A stretch of DNA of 64,000 bases from Bacillota bacterium (GTDB lineage: Bacteria; Bacillota; Clostridia; Christensenellales; Borkfalkiaceae). The translations under genes and the position numbers were made by a program. The stretch lies in contig JAHZBZ010000007.1 in the NCBI GenBank assembly GCA_019423125.1, forward strand, positions 32,555-96,554, in the 5' to 3' direction. Of the stretch, positions 16,301 through 24,547 are shown piece after piece; the first letter of the stretch is position 1; each line of letters starts with the position of its first letter. The notes below the pieces were generated by a model that had not been told where the DNA came from, searched no databases, and was given only the letters and a program-made list of their open reading frames with translations.

Positions 16301-17050
16301 ATGATAAAAAAATTATCCTCCATTGCGTCAGTCGTTATGATTGCGTCAATTACCATACTCACGTCCGCGTGTTCGTTTTTACCTAAATACAGTGATCCGG
16401 AAAGTATTGATATTGACGGCGAAACATATATGACCGGGTTTTATGAGAACTTATGGGTTGAAGGCATTGTCTTCAGCGAGGACGATATCCCAAATTTTGA
16501 AACGAAATATCATATTTGGTGGAAAGTAGAAAATGCGCCGTTTGATATGTACTGCGCTCAAAATAAGGAAGCATTATACTGGAATCCGACCATTTATTGT
16601 AAGAAAAATCAATTTGACACGGTAAAAAACTATTATGCAGACACAAATAATTTCAATTATTATACGGGACTGTATGGCGATAGTAATAAAGACAGTCGCA
16701 TTCGCTTAGACGGAGAGTTGAATTATTCTCTTTTAGAAGAAGCGATTGCGTTGAATATGCAAATTGAGGCAAGTTCCGGGAAAGGTCATCTGACAGAAAA
16801 GGAAAATTTATCGGATATAGAAATCCACATCCCATCCGACGAGATTTTGCCAATTCAGCCTGTTTTATATAGAGTAAGCAAGGACGGATTTTTCACTACT
16901 ATTCAAAACAGTTGGATTGTAACAAAAAATGCAGTATATATAGAGGGAATGTACGACGGAGAAACAGAACAAAGTTATACCGCCTATAAAATCAGTAGTG
17001 AAGCAAACGAATACATTTTGAAATTACTTTTTGAACATGATATAGTGTAA
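16301..17050 (+). CDS. Hypothetical lipoprotein
   Basis: 249 residues with a lipoprotein signal: MIKKLSSI, a hydrophobic stretch and the lipobox LTSAC with Cys24. The rest is a soluble, Tyr- and Asn-rich extracellular domain with no motif that I recognise. AAGGAA lies eleven bases before the ATG. Its low GC differs from the chromosome, consistent with mobile-element cargo. It stands alone: the recombinase is divergent upstream and a strong terminator follows. A role on the outer face of the membrane, such as exclusion or surface modification, would be a guess. Confidence 0.75.
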   Translation: MIKKLSSIASVVMIASITILTSACSFLPKYSDPESIDIDGETYMTGFYENLWVEGIVFSEDDIPNFETKYHIWWKVENAPFDMYCAQNKEALYWNPTIYCKKNQFDTVKNYYADTNNFNYYTGLYGDSNKDSRIRLDGELNYSLLEEAIALNMQIEASSGKGHLTEKENLSDIEIHIPSDEILPIQPVLYRVSKDGFFTTIQNSWIVTKNAVYIEGMYDGETEQSYTAYKISSEANEYILKLLFEHDIV

Positions 17051-17152
17051 AAAGCACAAACAAGCGGCGACGCTTTATATTCACGGACTAACTTTTACTG
17101 ACTGTGGAAATAGTGCCGCGGAAGTAGTCGCAGGACGACGAAATAACCGGGT

Positions 17153-17220
17153 GACCGTGACTGTCAGGCAAGACGGACGAGAGATCGTCTGTACTTTGTC
17201 TGCGGTCACGGTCTTTTTTT
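17153..17220 (+). terminator. Long-stem terminator after the lipoprotein
   Basis: GACCGTGAC / GTCACGGTC outer stem with an inner AGACGGACGA/TCGTCTGT-type stem, then T7. Confidence 0.8.
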
Positions 17221-17229
17221 GTTTTCTCG

Positions 17230-17580
17230 GAGAAATTTTTATAACAGGTCAGAAACTGTCCTGTTTGCGTGGTTTAATGGGAATGAAATTTTGGAAAGGT
17301 GAAGAAAACCTGCACCTTTAACCGGTAAGATTAAAGCAACTTTGAAATTAGGGACAGGTTTTGGCACCAATTCCCTGTAAACTACAAGAAAAAGTTTTTC
17401 AAATACGACAAGAAATGTCGTATTCGGGTGGTTTACTGTAAGCAGAAAATACCTTCGGAAATTTTTTTCAAACCTGAAGAAAACTTGCAGGTTTGACAGT
17501 TATGCTATCGCCGGAAGTAAATTTTCTCAAAGAAATTTTTTAAAGTCGTAAAAACCTTGCGAGTTTAAGGTTTAAGATAA
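17230..17580 (+). repeat. Array of six stem-loop repeats
   Basis: Units start near 17231, 17286, 17344, 17391, 17458 and 17532. Each has GAAATTTTT or similar, a 6-8 bp stem, a loop of AAGAAAAC type, the stem's other half and a GGTTTAA-like tail. Stem sequences differ but stay paired: AACAGG/CCTGTT, AAAGGTG/CACCTTT, AATACGAC/GTCGTATT, AAACCTG/CAGGTTT. The third and sixth units are weaker. The array ends just before the small gene at 17605. Confidence 0.7.
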
Positions 17581-17604
17581 GCGCACAACGGGAGGAACGG
17601 TGTT

Positions 17605-17910
17605 ATGACGCTCAACGAAATAAGACAACAATTAAAGACAATACGCCTGTACTATACGAGCAAGGCGCGTTTTTCCGCCGCCTTCGACACCCTCCCGCAT
17701 AATGTGACGGAATTGGCGGCCACATATGCCGCAACTATCACATCTGCGCCGCTCGATTTGTATCTCATTTACTACGAACTGTACGTTCTGGGTCTCACGC
17801 AGGAGGCAGCGGCGGTTGACCTGAATTACAGCACCGAATACATACGGCAGAAGAACAAGCGATTGTTACTGTTCCTGCAACAAAAACTAAGCGAAAAGGA
17901 GGCGAGCTGA
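17605..17910 (+). CDS. Small sigma-region-4-like helix-turn-helix protein
   Basis: 101 residues, helical throughout. The C-terminal half (YYELYVLGLTQEAAAVDLNY then STEYIRQKNKRLL) reads as a helix-turn-helix of sigma region 4 type. GGAGG lies twelve bases before the ATG. The next small gene starts one codon past its stop, so they are coupled. It lies between two stem-loop arrays; binding to one of them as DNA or RNA is an attractive but untested idea. Confidence 0.6.
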   Translation: MTLNEIRQQLKTIRLYYTSKARFSAAFDTLPHNVTELAATYAATITSAPLDLYLIYYELYVLGLTQEAAAVDLNYSTEYIRQKNKRLLLFLQQKLSEKEAS

Positions 17911-18075
17911 TTGGAAGAGATAAAAATCAAGAATAACACGCTCGGGCTGAAGGTCTATACCGTAGGCGAGCCCCAAACGTCCGGCGAAGAATATGAACTG
18001 CTCGTGTCCTCTTTTCTGGACGGGTTAGAGAAACTCACAGAAAGAGAAAACGGACAGGAGAAACCTGCCCGCTGA
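17911..18075 (+). CDS. Small protein, 54 residues, TTG start
   Basis: It begins TTGGAAGAG directly after the TGA of the sigma-like gene; an AAAGGAGG site lies inside that gene's last codons, which fixes the unusual TTG start. The product (MEEIKIKNNTLGLKVYTVGE and on) is acidic and has no motif known to me. Small proteins in this position of integrative elements often belong to the control cassette. Confidence 0.6.
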   Translation: MEEIKIKNNTLGLKVYTVGEPQTSGEEYELLVSSFLDGLEKLTERENGQEKPAR

Positions 18076-18082
18076 ATGATTT

Positions 18083-18775
18083 ACTTGTTTCAAAGACAAG
18101 CCACGCCTCACTGCCACGAGAGGCAAAAAGGTATACTAAGGGCACATTAAAGTCGCACGCTAAAATACTCTACTTGTATCAAAGACAAGCGCACGCCTCG
18201 CTCTCACGAGGAGCAAAAAGGTACATTGAGGTCACATGAGAGTATCCGGTAAAAAATTTACCGCTTGTATATATACCAAGCGCACGCCCTGCTCTCACAG
18301 GGTAATGTCAAACGTATGTAAACCGCATATTTCGGGACGGTAAAAAAACGGCGCGCTTGTTTAATAGCCAAGCGCACACACTGCCGTCATTTGTGAAAAA
18401 TTAACATTTTTGCGGAACGGTAAAAAACCCATCTCACTCATGGCGTCGAAAGCTGTATTGAAGCCTGCTCGACCGCTTAGGAGAGCCGAGAAACTATCGC
18501 GCCGCTCCCGAAATACACATAGCGACCTGCATAACGGTGAAAATCAAGGTATGGCGCGACGGAGTAAGCGGGCGATTCGCCAAGCGGGTTAGCGGCGAAC
18601 GCCCGCGCCGTCGCCGCCTTTGATTTCCGTTTGTCCGCTTTGTTTGTCCGGGCGTGCGCTTGGCTTCGGCGCCCGCGAGCGCAGCGAGCGGGTGACGGTG
18701 CGGCGTCAGCCGCACCGTCAGCTTCGCCGCCGACTTGTTTATAGCCAAGCGCATGCCTTACTGCCATTTCCGTTT
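18083..18775 (+). repeat. Array of five two-hairpin repeats
   Basis: Units at about 18083, 18171, 18260, 18353 and 18733. Each has an ACTTGT or CGCTTG 5' half, a short A/T loop, CAAGCGCACGC, then a second stem such as CCTCGCTCTCACGAGG or CCCTGCTCTCACAGGG. Units 1-4 are about 90 bases apart; the fifth follows 380 bases later after a GC-rich insert (about 18420-18730). No gene is supported in 18076-18850. Confidence 0.65.
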
Positions 18776-18810
18776 TTTCCCCTGTTTTCCGTCCTGCTTT
18801 TTGCATGACA

Positions 18811-18834
18811 AAACCGCCCCTTGCGGAGCGGCTT
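18811..18834 (-). terminator. Terminator after the LRR lipoprotein
   Basis: On the minus strand GCCGCTCC, GCAA loop, GGGGCGGT, then TTTGT; 17 bases past the stop. Confidence 0.65.
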
Positions 18835-18850
18835 TGAAAGAGATTTGCTC

Positions 18851-21800
18851 TTAAATTGTTTCTTTTGTCCAAATAACGGGTGTTACGCCATCCGTATCAT
18901 AGTGCCAATAGTTACCTCCTGTCTCTGCGCCTTCGCCCTGGAACGGATTTGTTTCGCTATAATAGTAGCGGGTGGCATTTGTGAGCCTTGAATTACCATC
19001 AGAGCTAATCAAAATCGCCTTCCATTGTTCTGCTGTACCCCCATAATAGACAGTTGTAAGAGAACTACAATTGGAGAATGCATACTCCCAGATACTTGTT
19101 ACGCTATCCGAAATTATTATGTTTGTAAGCGAACTACAACCAGAGAACGCATAAGGTTCAATACCAGTCACCACATATTTTACGTTTTTATATGTCACGC
19201 TTGCAGGTATCGTAATCGAGCCAGATATGTTTATGGGCTGCTCTACTACGGCTGCAACACCTTCTTCAAGCGCATATCGCATTCCATCGATAATTGCATA
19301 GATTTTCCCATCGCTTGCAATTTCGTTTGCTACGCAGTTCCATACCACGGGATAGTAAGTAGTTCTATCTTTTTGATTCCAATCGTCTTGCCAGCCGCTT
19401 GGTTTACTTTCCGCTATGCAATATATTGTAAGTGCATTGCAATCATAGAAAACATCGCTCCCGATATTCGTTACGCTATCCGGAATCGTTATATTTGTAA
19501 GCGAGCTGCAACCAGAAAACATATAGTCCTTGATAGTTGTCACTCCGTCGGGGATGGTGATACTCGTAAGCGAGCTGCAACCATTGAACGCGCTAGTACC
19601 TATGCTTGTCACACTCTCAGGGATAGTTATACTTGCAAGCGCAGCGCAACCGTAGAAGGCACCTTCGCCTATAGTCGTCAGGTTATTGCCTTCAAAAGTT
19701 ACATGAGTTACGGGCAGGTTGAAGAAGGCGTATTTGCTTATGGATGTGACGGGATATACCGTTCCGCCTATCGTTACGCTCTCGGGGATGACTACTTCTA
19801 CGGAGATGTTGCTCTGGAAAGATACTTCCGCCTCACCATTTAAAATTGCATACAGCAGCCCGTTCACATATTCGTAAATCTTCCCATCAGTGCCGACGTT
19901 GTTGTTTTTGCAGTCCAAAACCACAGGCACGCTTCCGTTAAAGGAATACCAATCTTTCGGCCACGAGTTGATGTCCTTCGCTTCGACGAATACAAGCTTT
20001 ACGCCGCTACCATTGAACAAGTTATTGCTGGGCGTAGTGACCTTTTCGGGTATGGTGATAGTTACGAGCGAATCACAATCGATAAATACACCTGCGCCAA
20101 GCCAGGTAAGGCTCTGCGGCAGCGATATTTTGCTCATCGCAGTGCAGCCGTTGAAGGCATTGCTACCGATTCTTTCAAGTCCTTCGGGAAGAATAATTTC
20201 GATGAGCGCAGTGCAGTCGCTGAAGGCGGAGTCCATAAGTTCGATGACAGGGTATTCTACGCCTTCAAATGTTATTTTGGCGGGGATAACTACTTTTTCA
20301 GGGATATATACGGGGCGCTGAATGGCGACATACGCTTTTCCGTCTTTAAAGCCGTATCTTAATCCGTCTATCATTGCGTATTTATAGCCATCGATGTCGG
20401 TATCGTTATTGTTGCAATTTAACACCACAGCATTGTCGCCATTCCATCCACGACTCAAGCTAGCAGCTTTCTCCGCATCGAATGCGCAGTAAAAAACTAT
20501 GCCGGAACTATCAAACGTCCATGAGTCAATTTTCTGTATGGTTGCGGGCAGCCAGACTTCCGTCAATGCTGCGCATTGATAGAAAGCTTGCATCTCAAGT
20601 GTGGTTAATCCTTCCGGCAAAGTTACTTTTTTAAGCGAAACACAAGAGCGGAAAGCATTGCTGCCGATAGTGGTAAGCACTCCGTTTTCCGCAAAATTTA
20701 TCTCTTCAAGTGATGAACAGCCCGAAAAAGCGCCTGCGCCTATGCTCGTCACTTTTTTACCCAGCGTCAGTGAGGTGAGCTTTTTGTAGTTGACGAAGGC
20801 ATCATCGTTTATCGCGGTAATAGTGTCAGGAATGACCAGTTTGCTTACAAGCTGCTCGCCGAAGTACAGTTCTCCCGCATAATACAGGGGGTTATCGTCC
20901 GAGCCGGCAAAGGTAAAGCTTAACCATTGCTCTAAGTCTGACACGATCACTTTGGAAAGTTTTGTACTCTCTTTTACTTCGTGGCTCATGTTGTTGTCAT
21001 AAAAGAAGAGTCCGGTGGGCAGAGTTTTAACGTTTTGCCCTATAATAAATTCGGCGCCTTCGGTGCAGCCGGCGTTATAGAATATATTGTTCAACTCCGT
21101 TTCGCCAAGTTCTGCGTTAAAGTAGATACGCTCAAGCGAACTGCAATTTTTGAAGGCAGAATCGCCCAACGAAATCAATGTTTCTGGAATAGTGACTTCG
21201 ATGAGGGACGAGCATCCGCAAAATGCATTGTCGCCTATCTTCGTAATATTATCCGGCAAAATGATTTCTTCTATGTAGGAACAGTAATAAAATGCCTCGG
21301 CGCCTATCTCCGTCCCGTTTGTTATAGTGACCTTTCTCAAGCTCTCAGGAACTCCTTCATAATCGTATCTTTCTTTAAACGCAAAGATATATGCAAATTT
21401 TACACTCTTTGTTCCGTCTTTGTCTGAACCAAGGAACGGAAGAGTAATCGTTTTAATGCTTTCTACGCCGTAGAACGCTCCTTGCGAGATTTCCGTTACC
21501 GTTTCGGGAATGACGAGGTCGGTAAGAAGCTCGCCGTTTAAATACATATTGCTTGCGTAAACGAACGGTGTGGAATATTCGTTTCCGAATGTGATTTGAC
21601 TCCATGCTGCGATATCGGTTATATATATATTTTCGAGAGAGCTAAAATTATTATAATAAAAAACATTTGCCTCAATCTCTTTTATCGTTGCAGGCAGCCA
21701 AATGGAAACAAGCTCGGTAAACTTAGACAGGTATCCTTCTCCGATTTTTGTTCCCCCGAGGATCTTAAGTTCTTTTAGTGCGCTTCCGTTAGAGCCTATA

Positions 21801-23923
21801 AGCGATACGGAAGTTATTGTATCCTTACCGTCCATTTCACCTATGTAGGGTATGGTAAGACTCTCTACTTTGTCGCAACCGTAAAAGGCGTAATTACCTA
21901 TGGTCTGTATTGTGTCGGGAATATTTATGCTTGTAAGCGCAGAGCATCTATAGAATGCGTTCGCACCTATATTCGCCAATTTACTGCCTTCCATGAATGT
22001 TACCGTTTTAAGCTCGCTATTACCATAGAAAGCGTATTCACCTATCTCGGTAACGGTTGCAGGCAATGTTATCTCTGTCAGTGTGTTTGAACTCATATCG
22101 CCGCAGTAGAAAGCGTATGCGCCTATGGTTTTAAGGATGCTGCCCTCTGCGAATATTAAGGATGAGATGTCGCAATTCCCAAATGCATTTTCTTCTATCA
22201 CTTCAAGGGATGCGGGCAGCGATATGTTACCGAGAGAATATCCCGCGAATGCGTATGCACCTATGCTCTTTATGCTGTTACCAAATGTTACGGAATTTAT
22301 CACAGGAGCCGTATAATAGCCCGGGACAGAATAATTATGTTTCAAGAAATACGCCGGAATATATTGCACACTGTCGCCGAATATGATGTCTATACCTTTT
22401 TCCTTGTTGCCGGAGCTTGAAAATAAATTATTGCCGTTTTCGTAAAAGTCCTCAACATTTGCGGCATTATAATATACCTTTTCGAGAGCCGAAATGCCGG
22501 CGAATGTTACATCACCGATAAAAGCAACTTTTTCGGGTATGGTCAGCTCCTTTATCTGTGAACAACCGGCAAATGCATAATTACCTATCTTTGTAACGCC
22601 TTCGGGTATGGCTATGCTTTTCAAACTGCTGCAATTTTGGAAGGCATACTCTCCTATCTCGGTCACGGAGGAGGGTATCGTAAATTCCTCAAGCGCGGTG
22701 CAGCCGTTGAACATATTCGGTTCCAAAGTTAAAATATTGTCGGGGAATTCTATGCTTGTAAGCGCAGCGTCAAAACAGAATGCGCCCTCCTCAATCATGG
22801 TAACGCTGTCGGGAATATCTATCGAAGCAAACGCACAATAACTGAATGCCTCGGCGCCAATTGTTTTAAGAGCCGTAGTATTATTGCTGTTTTTTTCAAA
22901 CGTGACCTTGGCGAGGTTCGTGCAATTATTAAATGCGCGTTGACCAATGGTTTCTACTGTTGAAGGTATGGATATTTCCTTAAGCGAGGTGCATCCCCAG
23001 AAAACACGCGAACCTATTTCAACCACATTCAATTCACCGAAATCAACAGATTTAAGATTTACATAGTTCATATCGGTAGTAGGAAGATTGGTCTCTATGC
23101 GAACTCGCGCGCCATTAGGAAGGCTTACCGTATCAAAATCGGCAACCCACACGTCTTCCGGGTTTTGCGAATAATCTATGCTTAACCTGTACAAGTCGCT
23201 TGCCGCTATATATTCAGCCCTTATTTTAGCTGTATGATCTACGATATATCCGCAGTCACGACACTTCTCATAGCTGTCAAATGCTTCAAAATCATGCGAA
23301 TATGGGCCTTTTGTTACATTATGCCCGCAAGTCGCCTCTTTCCAATGTCCGTTCGCGTCATATTTCCATTCTTCCGAGTAGGTGTGACCGGTCGCGGGAA
23401 GCTCAAGTTCTTCTGTGGTTACGGGTTGCGTTCCCTCTTCATCGGAGAACATTTCCCGGCACCTTTCACATTCGTAGTGTTCCTTAACTCCGCTTTTGGT
23501 GCAGGTAGCACTCACTTCATCCACAAGCGTTATGCTGTGCCCGAGCGGATCAACATCTTCAGATTCCCCAAACCGGCACCTTTCGCAATTGCGATATCGT
23601 TTGCCGCCTTCCGTACAAGTCGGAGCGTCGCCAGTCATGTAATACCAATCTGACCAATTGTGACCAAAAGCCTCGATCACAAGATCGGCATCGGGGATTT
23701 CCGTATAGCCTTCCGGATCGGCAAAATTTTTACCGCATTCGGAACAGTGCCAGTGTTCTTGTGTACCCGCTTCTGTGCATGTAGGATCAACACAATCATA
23801 ATATGTCATATTATGCACGTGTTCTTCCAGCGCGTCAGGGCCTCCGCCGCAGGCGACAAAAACTGCCGCGCACGAGGCTGCAATACTGATTACCAGCAAT
23901 GCAATTAGCTTTTTTCTTTTCAT
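18851..23923 (-). CDS. Giant BspA-type leucine-rich-repeat lipoprotein
   Basis: 1690 residues. A lipoprotein signal ends at the lipobox VACGGG. Three Cys-rich modules follow (about residues 35-190), each with TCTEAG or TCTKSG and two CxxC pairs, typical of clostridial surface proteins. The rest is dozens of LRR_5 repeats of the form LTSITIPDSVTxIGxxAFxG, broken by modules with DGLRYGFKDGKAYV-like strands. It ends without a sorting signal, so anchoring is by the lipid. Role: surface adhesion or ligand binding (family knowledge). GGAGG lies seven bases before the ATG. The transcript must come through the structured RNA at 23962-24100, as only 38 bases separate them. Confidence 0.92.
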   Translation of the reverse strand: MKRKKLIALLVISIAASCAAVFVACGGGPDALEEHVHNMTYYDCVDPTCTEAGTQEHWHCSECGKNFADPEGYTEIPDADLVIEAFGHNWSDWYYMTGDAPTCTEGGKRYRNCERCRFGESEDVDPLGHSITLVDEVSATCTKSGVKEHYECERCREMFSDEEGTQPVTTEELELPATGHTYSEEWKYDANGHWKEATCGHNVTKGPYSHDFEAFDSYEKCRDCGYIVDHTAKIRAEYIAASDLYRLSIDYSQNPEDVWVADFDTVSLPNGARVRIETNLPTTDMNYVNLKSVDFGELNVVEIGSRVFWGCTSLKEISIPSTVETIGQRAFNNCTNLAKVTFEKNSNNTTALKTIGAEAFSYCAFASIDIPDSVTMIEEGAFCFDAALTSIEFPDNILTLEPNMFNGCTALEEFTIPSSVTEIGEYAFQNCSSLKSIAIPEGVTKIGNYAFAGCSQIKELTIPEKVAFIGDVTFAGISALEKVYYNAANVEDFYENGNNLFSSSGNKEKGIDIIFGDSVQYIPAYFLKHNYSVPGYYTAPVINSVTFGNSIKSIGAYAFAGYSLGNISLPASLEVIEENAFGNCDISSLIFAEGSILKTIGAYAFYCGDMSSNTLTEITLPATVTEIGEYAFYGNSELKTVTFMEGSKLANIGANAFYRCSALTSINIPDTIQTIGNYAFYGCDKVESLTIPYIGEMDGKDTITSVSLIGSNGSALKELKILGGTKIGEGYLSKFTELVSIWLPATIKEIEANVFYYNNFSSLENIYITDIAAWSQITFGNEYSTPFVYASNMYLNGELLTDLVIPETVTEISQGAFYGVESIKTITLPFLGSDKDGTKSVKFAYIFAFKERYDYEGVPESLRKVTITNGTEIGAEAFYYCSYIEEIILPDNITKIGDNAFCGCSSLIEVTIPETLISLGDSAFKNCSSLERIYFNAELGETELNNIFYNAGCTEGAEFIIGQNVKTLPTGLFFYDNNMSHEVKESTKLSKVIVSDLEQWLSFTFAGSDDNPLYYAGELYFGEQLVSKLVIPDTITAINDDAFVNYKKLTSLTLGKKVTSIGAGAFSGCSSLEEINFAENGVLTTIGSNAFRSCVSLKKVTLPEGLTTLEMQAFYQCAALTEVWLPATIQKIDSWTFDSSGIVFYCAFDAEKAASLSRGWNGDNAVVLNCNNNDTDIDGYKYAMIDGLRYGFKDGKAYVAIQRPVYIPEKVVIPAKITFEGVEYPVIELMDSAFSDCTALIEIILPEGLERIGSNAFNGCTAMSKISLPQSLTWLGAGVFIDCDSLVTITIPEKVTTPSNNLFNGSGVKLVFVEAKDINSWPKDWYSFNGSVPVVLDCKNNNVGTDGKIYEYVNGLLYAILNGEAEVSFQSNISVEVVIPESVTIGGTVYPVTSISKYAFFNLPVTHVTFEGNNLTTIGEGAFYGCAALASITIPESVTSIGTSAFNGCSSLTSITIPDGVTTIKDYMFSGCSSLTNITIPDSVTNIGSDVFYDCNALTIYCIAESKPSGWQDDWNQKDRTTYYPVVWNCVANEIASDGKIYAIIDGMRYALEEGVAAVVEQPINISGSITIPASVTYKNVKYVVTGIEPYAFSGCSSLTNIIISDSVTSIWEYAFSNCSSLTTVYYGGTAEQWKAILISSDGNSRLTNATRYYYSETNPFQGEGAETGGNYWHYDTDGVTPVIWTKETI

Positions 23924-23961
23924 AAATCTCCTCCAAAAAATTTTTGCCGGGCTAAAGCACT

Positions 23962-24100
23962 AAAAAAGCGTGCCTTCAACCGAAGACACGCCCTGCAAAT
24001 GTATCTCCGATTGTTGCGACACAATTCCCAAAGCAAGTGGAAAATAGAGATACGAAATGCCTTATCGTACCACTTGCTTAAAAAGATGAAATTGTGTCGC
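23962..24100 (-). ncRNA. Structured RNA element, copy 1 (leader of the LRR gene)
   Basis: P1 pairs GCGACACAATT (24090-24100) with AATTGTGTCGC (24016-24026). P2 pairs AAGCAAGTGG with CCACTTGCTT. A short P3 (TACGA/TCGTA) sits at the tip. A segment GTATCTC (24047-24053) can pair with GAGATAC (24001-24007) in the linker. The 3' end is a 10-bp hairpin and T6. Only 38 bases lie between this terminator and the LRR ATG, so it probably acts as an attenuator in cis. Confidence 0.75.
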
Positions 24101-24106
24101 AGTTAC

Positions 24107-24135
24107 AGTATATCACAGGCGGGCGAATTTTGCAA
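24107..24135 (-). promoter_or_regulatory. Promoter of RNA copy 1
   Basis: TTGCAA (24130-24135), 17-base spacer, TATACT (24107-24112). The GCGAC of the RNA starts after six more bases. Confidence 0.8.
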
Positions 24136-24157
24136 GAACCGCGCAGATATTTACTAT

Positions 24158-24299
24158 AAAAAATAAGAGCGCCCCCAATTAAGGGAACGCCCGCAAAGTA
24201 TGTATCCCTTAATCAGTTGCGCTATAATTCCTCTGTATGGGAAAATAAGGGTACACCTATGCCAGTGTAACCCACACAGAGTTTTTTCAATTATAGCGC
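24158..24299 (-). ncRNA. Structured RNA element, copy 2
   Basis: The same plan as copy 1 with different sequence. P1 is GCGCTATAATT/AATTATAGCGC, P2 CTCTGTGTGGG/CCCATACAGAG (one G-U), P3 TACAC/GTGTA. The long-range helix is CCCTTA with TAAGGG in the linker. The terminator is GGGCGTTCCC/GGGGGCGCTC, then TTATTTTTT. It ends 23 bases before the promoter of copy 1, so the two copies are in tandem ahead of the LRR gene. Confidence 0.75.
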
Positions 24300-24305
24300 A
24301 TATAC

Positions 24306-24334
24306 AGTATAGCACAATCTTTATGAAAAGACAA
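24306..24334 (-). promoter_or_regulatory. Promoter of RNA copy 2
   Basis: TTGTCT (24329-24334), 17-base spacer, TATACT (24306-24311), then six bases to the RNA's GCGC. Confidence 0.8.
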
Positions 24335-24451
24335 TATTTTACAGTAAAAAGTCGCAATCTCTTTGATTACGACTTTAATTATATACGTATTCGTTAACGT
24401 GTCGATTTACAATTCTTATTCTAAAGCGCCAATGAAAAGAACTACCCGAAA

Positions 24452-24471
24452 GGTTCGGATAGTTCCGTTAT
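24452..24471 (+). repeat. Right copy of 20-bp direct repeat (possible attachment site)
   Basis: Identical to 13039-13058. In this copy the repeat is the 3' half of a hairpin (AACTACCCGAA/TTCGGATAGTT, 24440-24464). The flanking frame reads GSDSSVMVERS against GSDSSVIPGSN at the left copy, so this looks like the severed end of the recombinase remnant at 12843. Confidence 0.5.
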
Positions 24472-24547
24472 GGTGGAACGTTCGGTCTCAAACACGAACC
24501 TGATTTTAACTACAAACGGAAGAAACTCTTGGTTAGAAAAAAATTTT

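Noticed and set aside
17230..18775. CRISPR array
   Set aside because: Units are not identical repeats with unique spacers of equal size, and no cas genes are near; the units are variable stem-loops.
19025..19843. 272-residue plus-strand frame
   Set aside because: Antisense to the LRR repeats; its periodic residues come from the repeat structure.
23962..24299. Structured elements as transposon ends
   Set aside because: Each has a promoter at fixed distance and a terminator, and they are not inverted around a gene; RNA is the simpler reading, though a mobile origin is not excluded.
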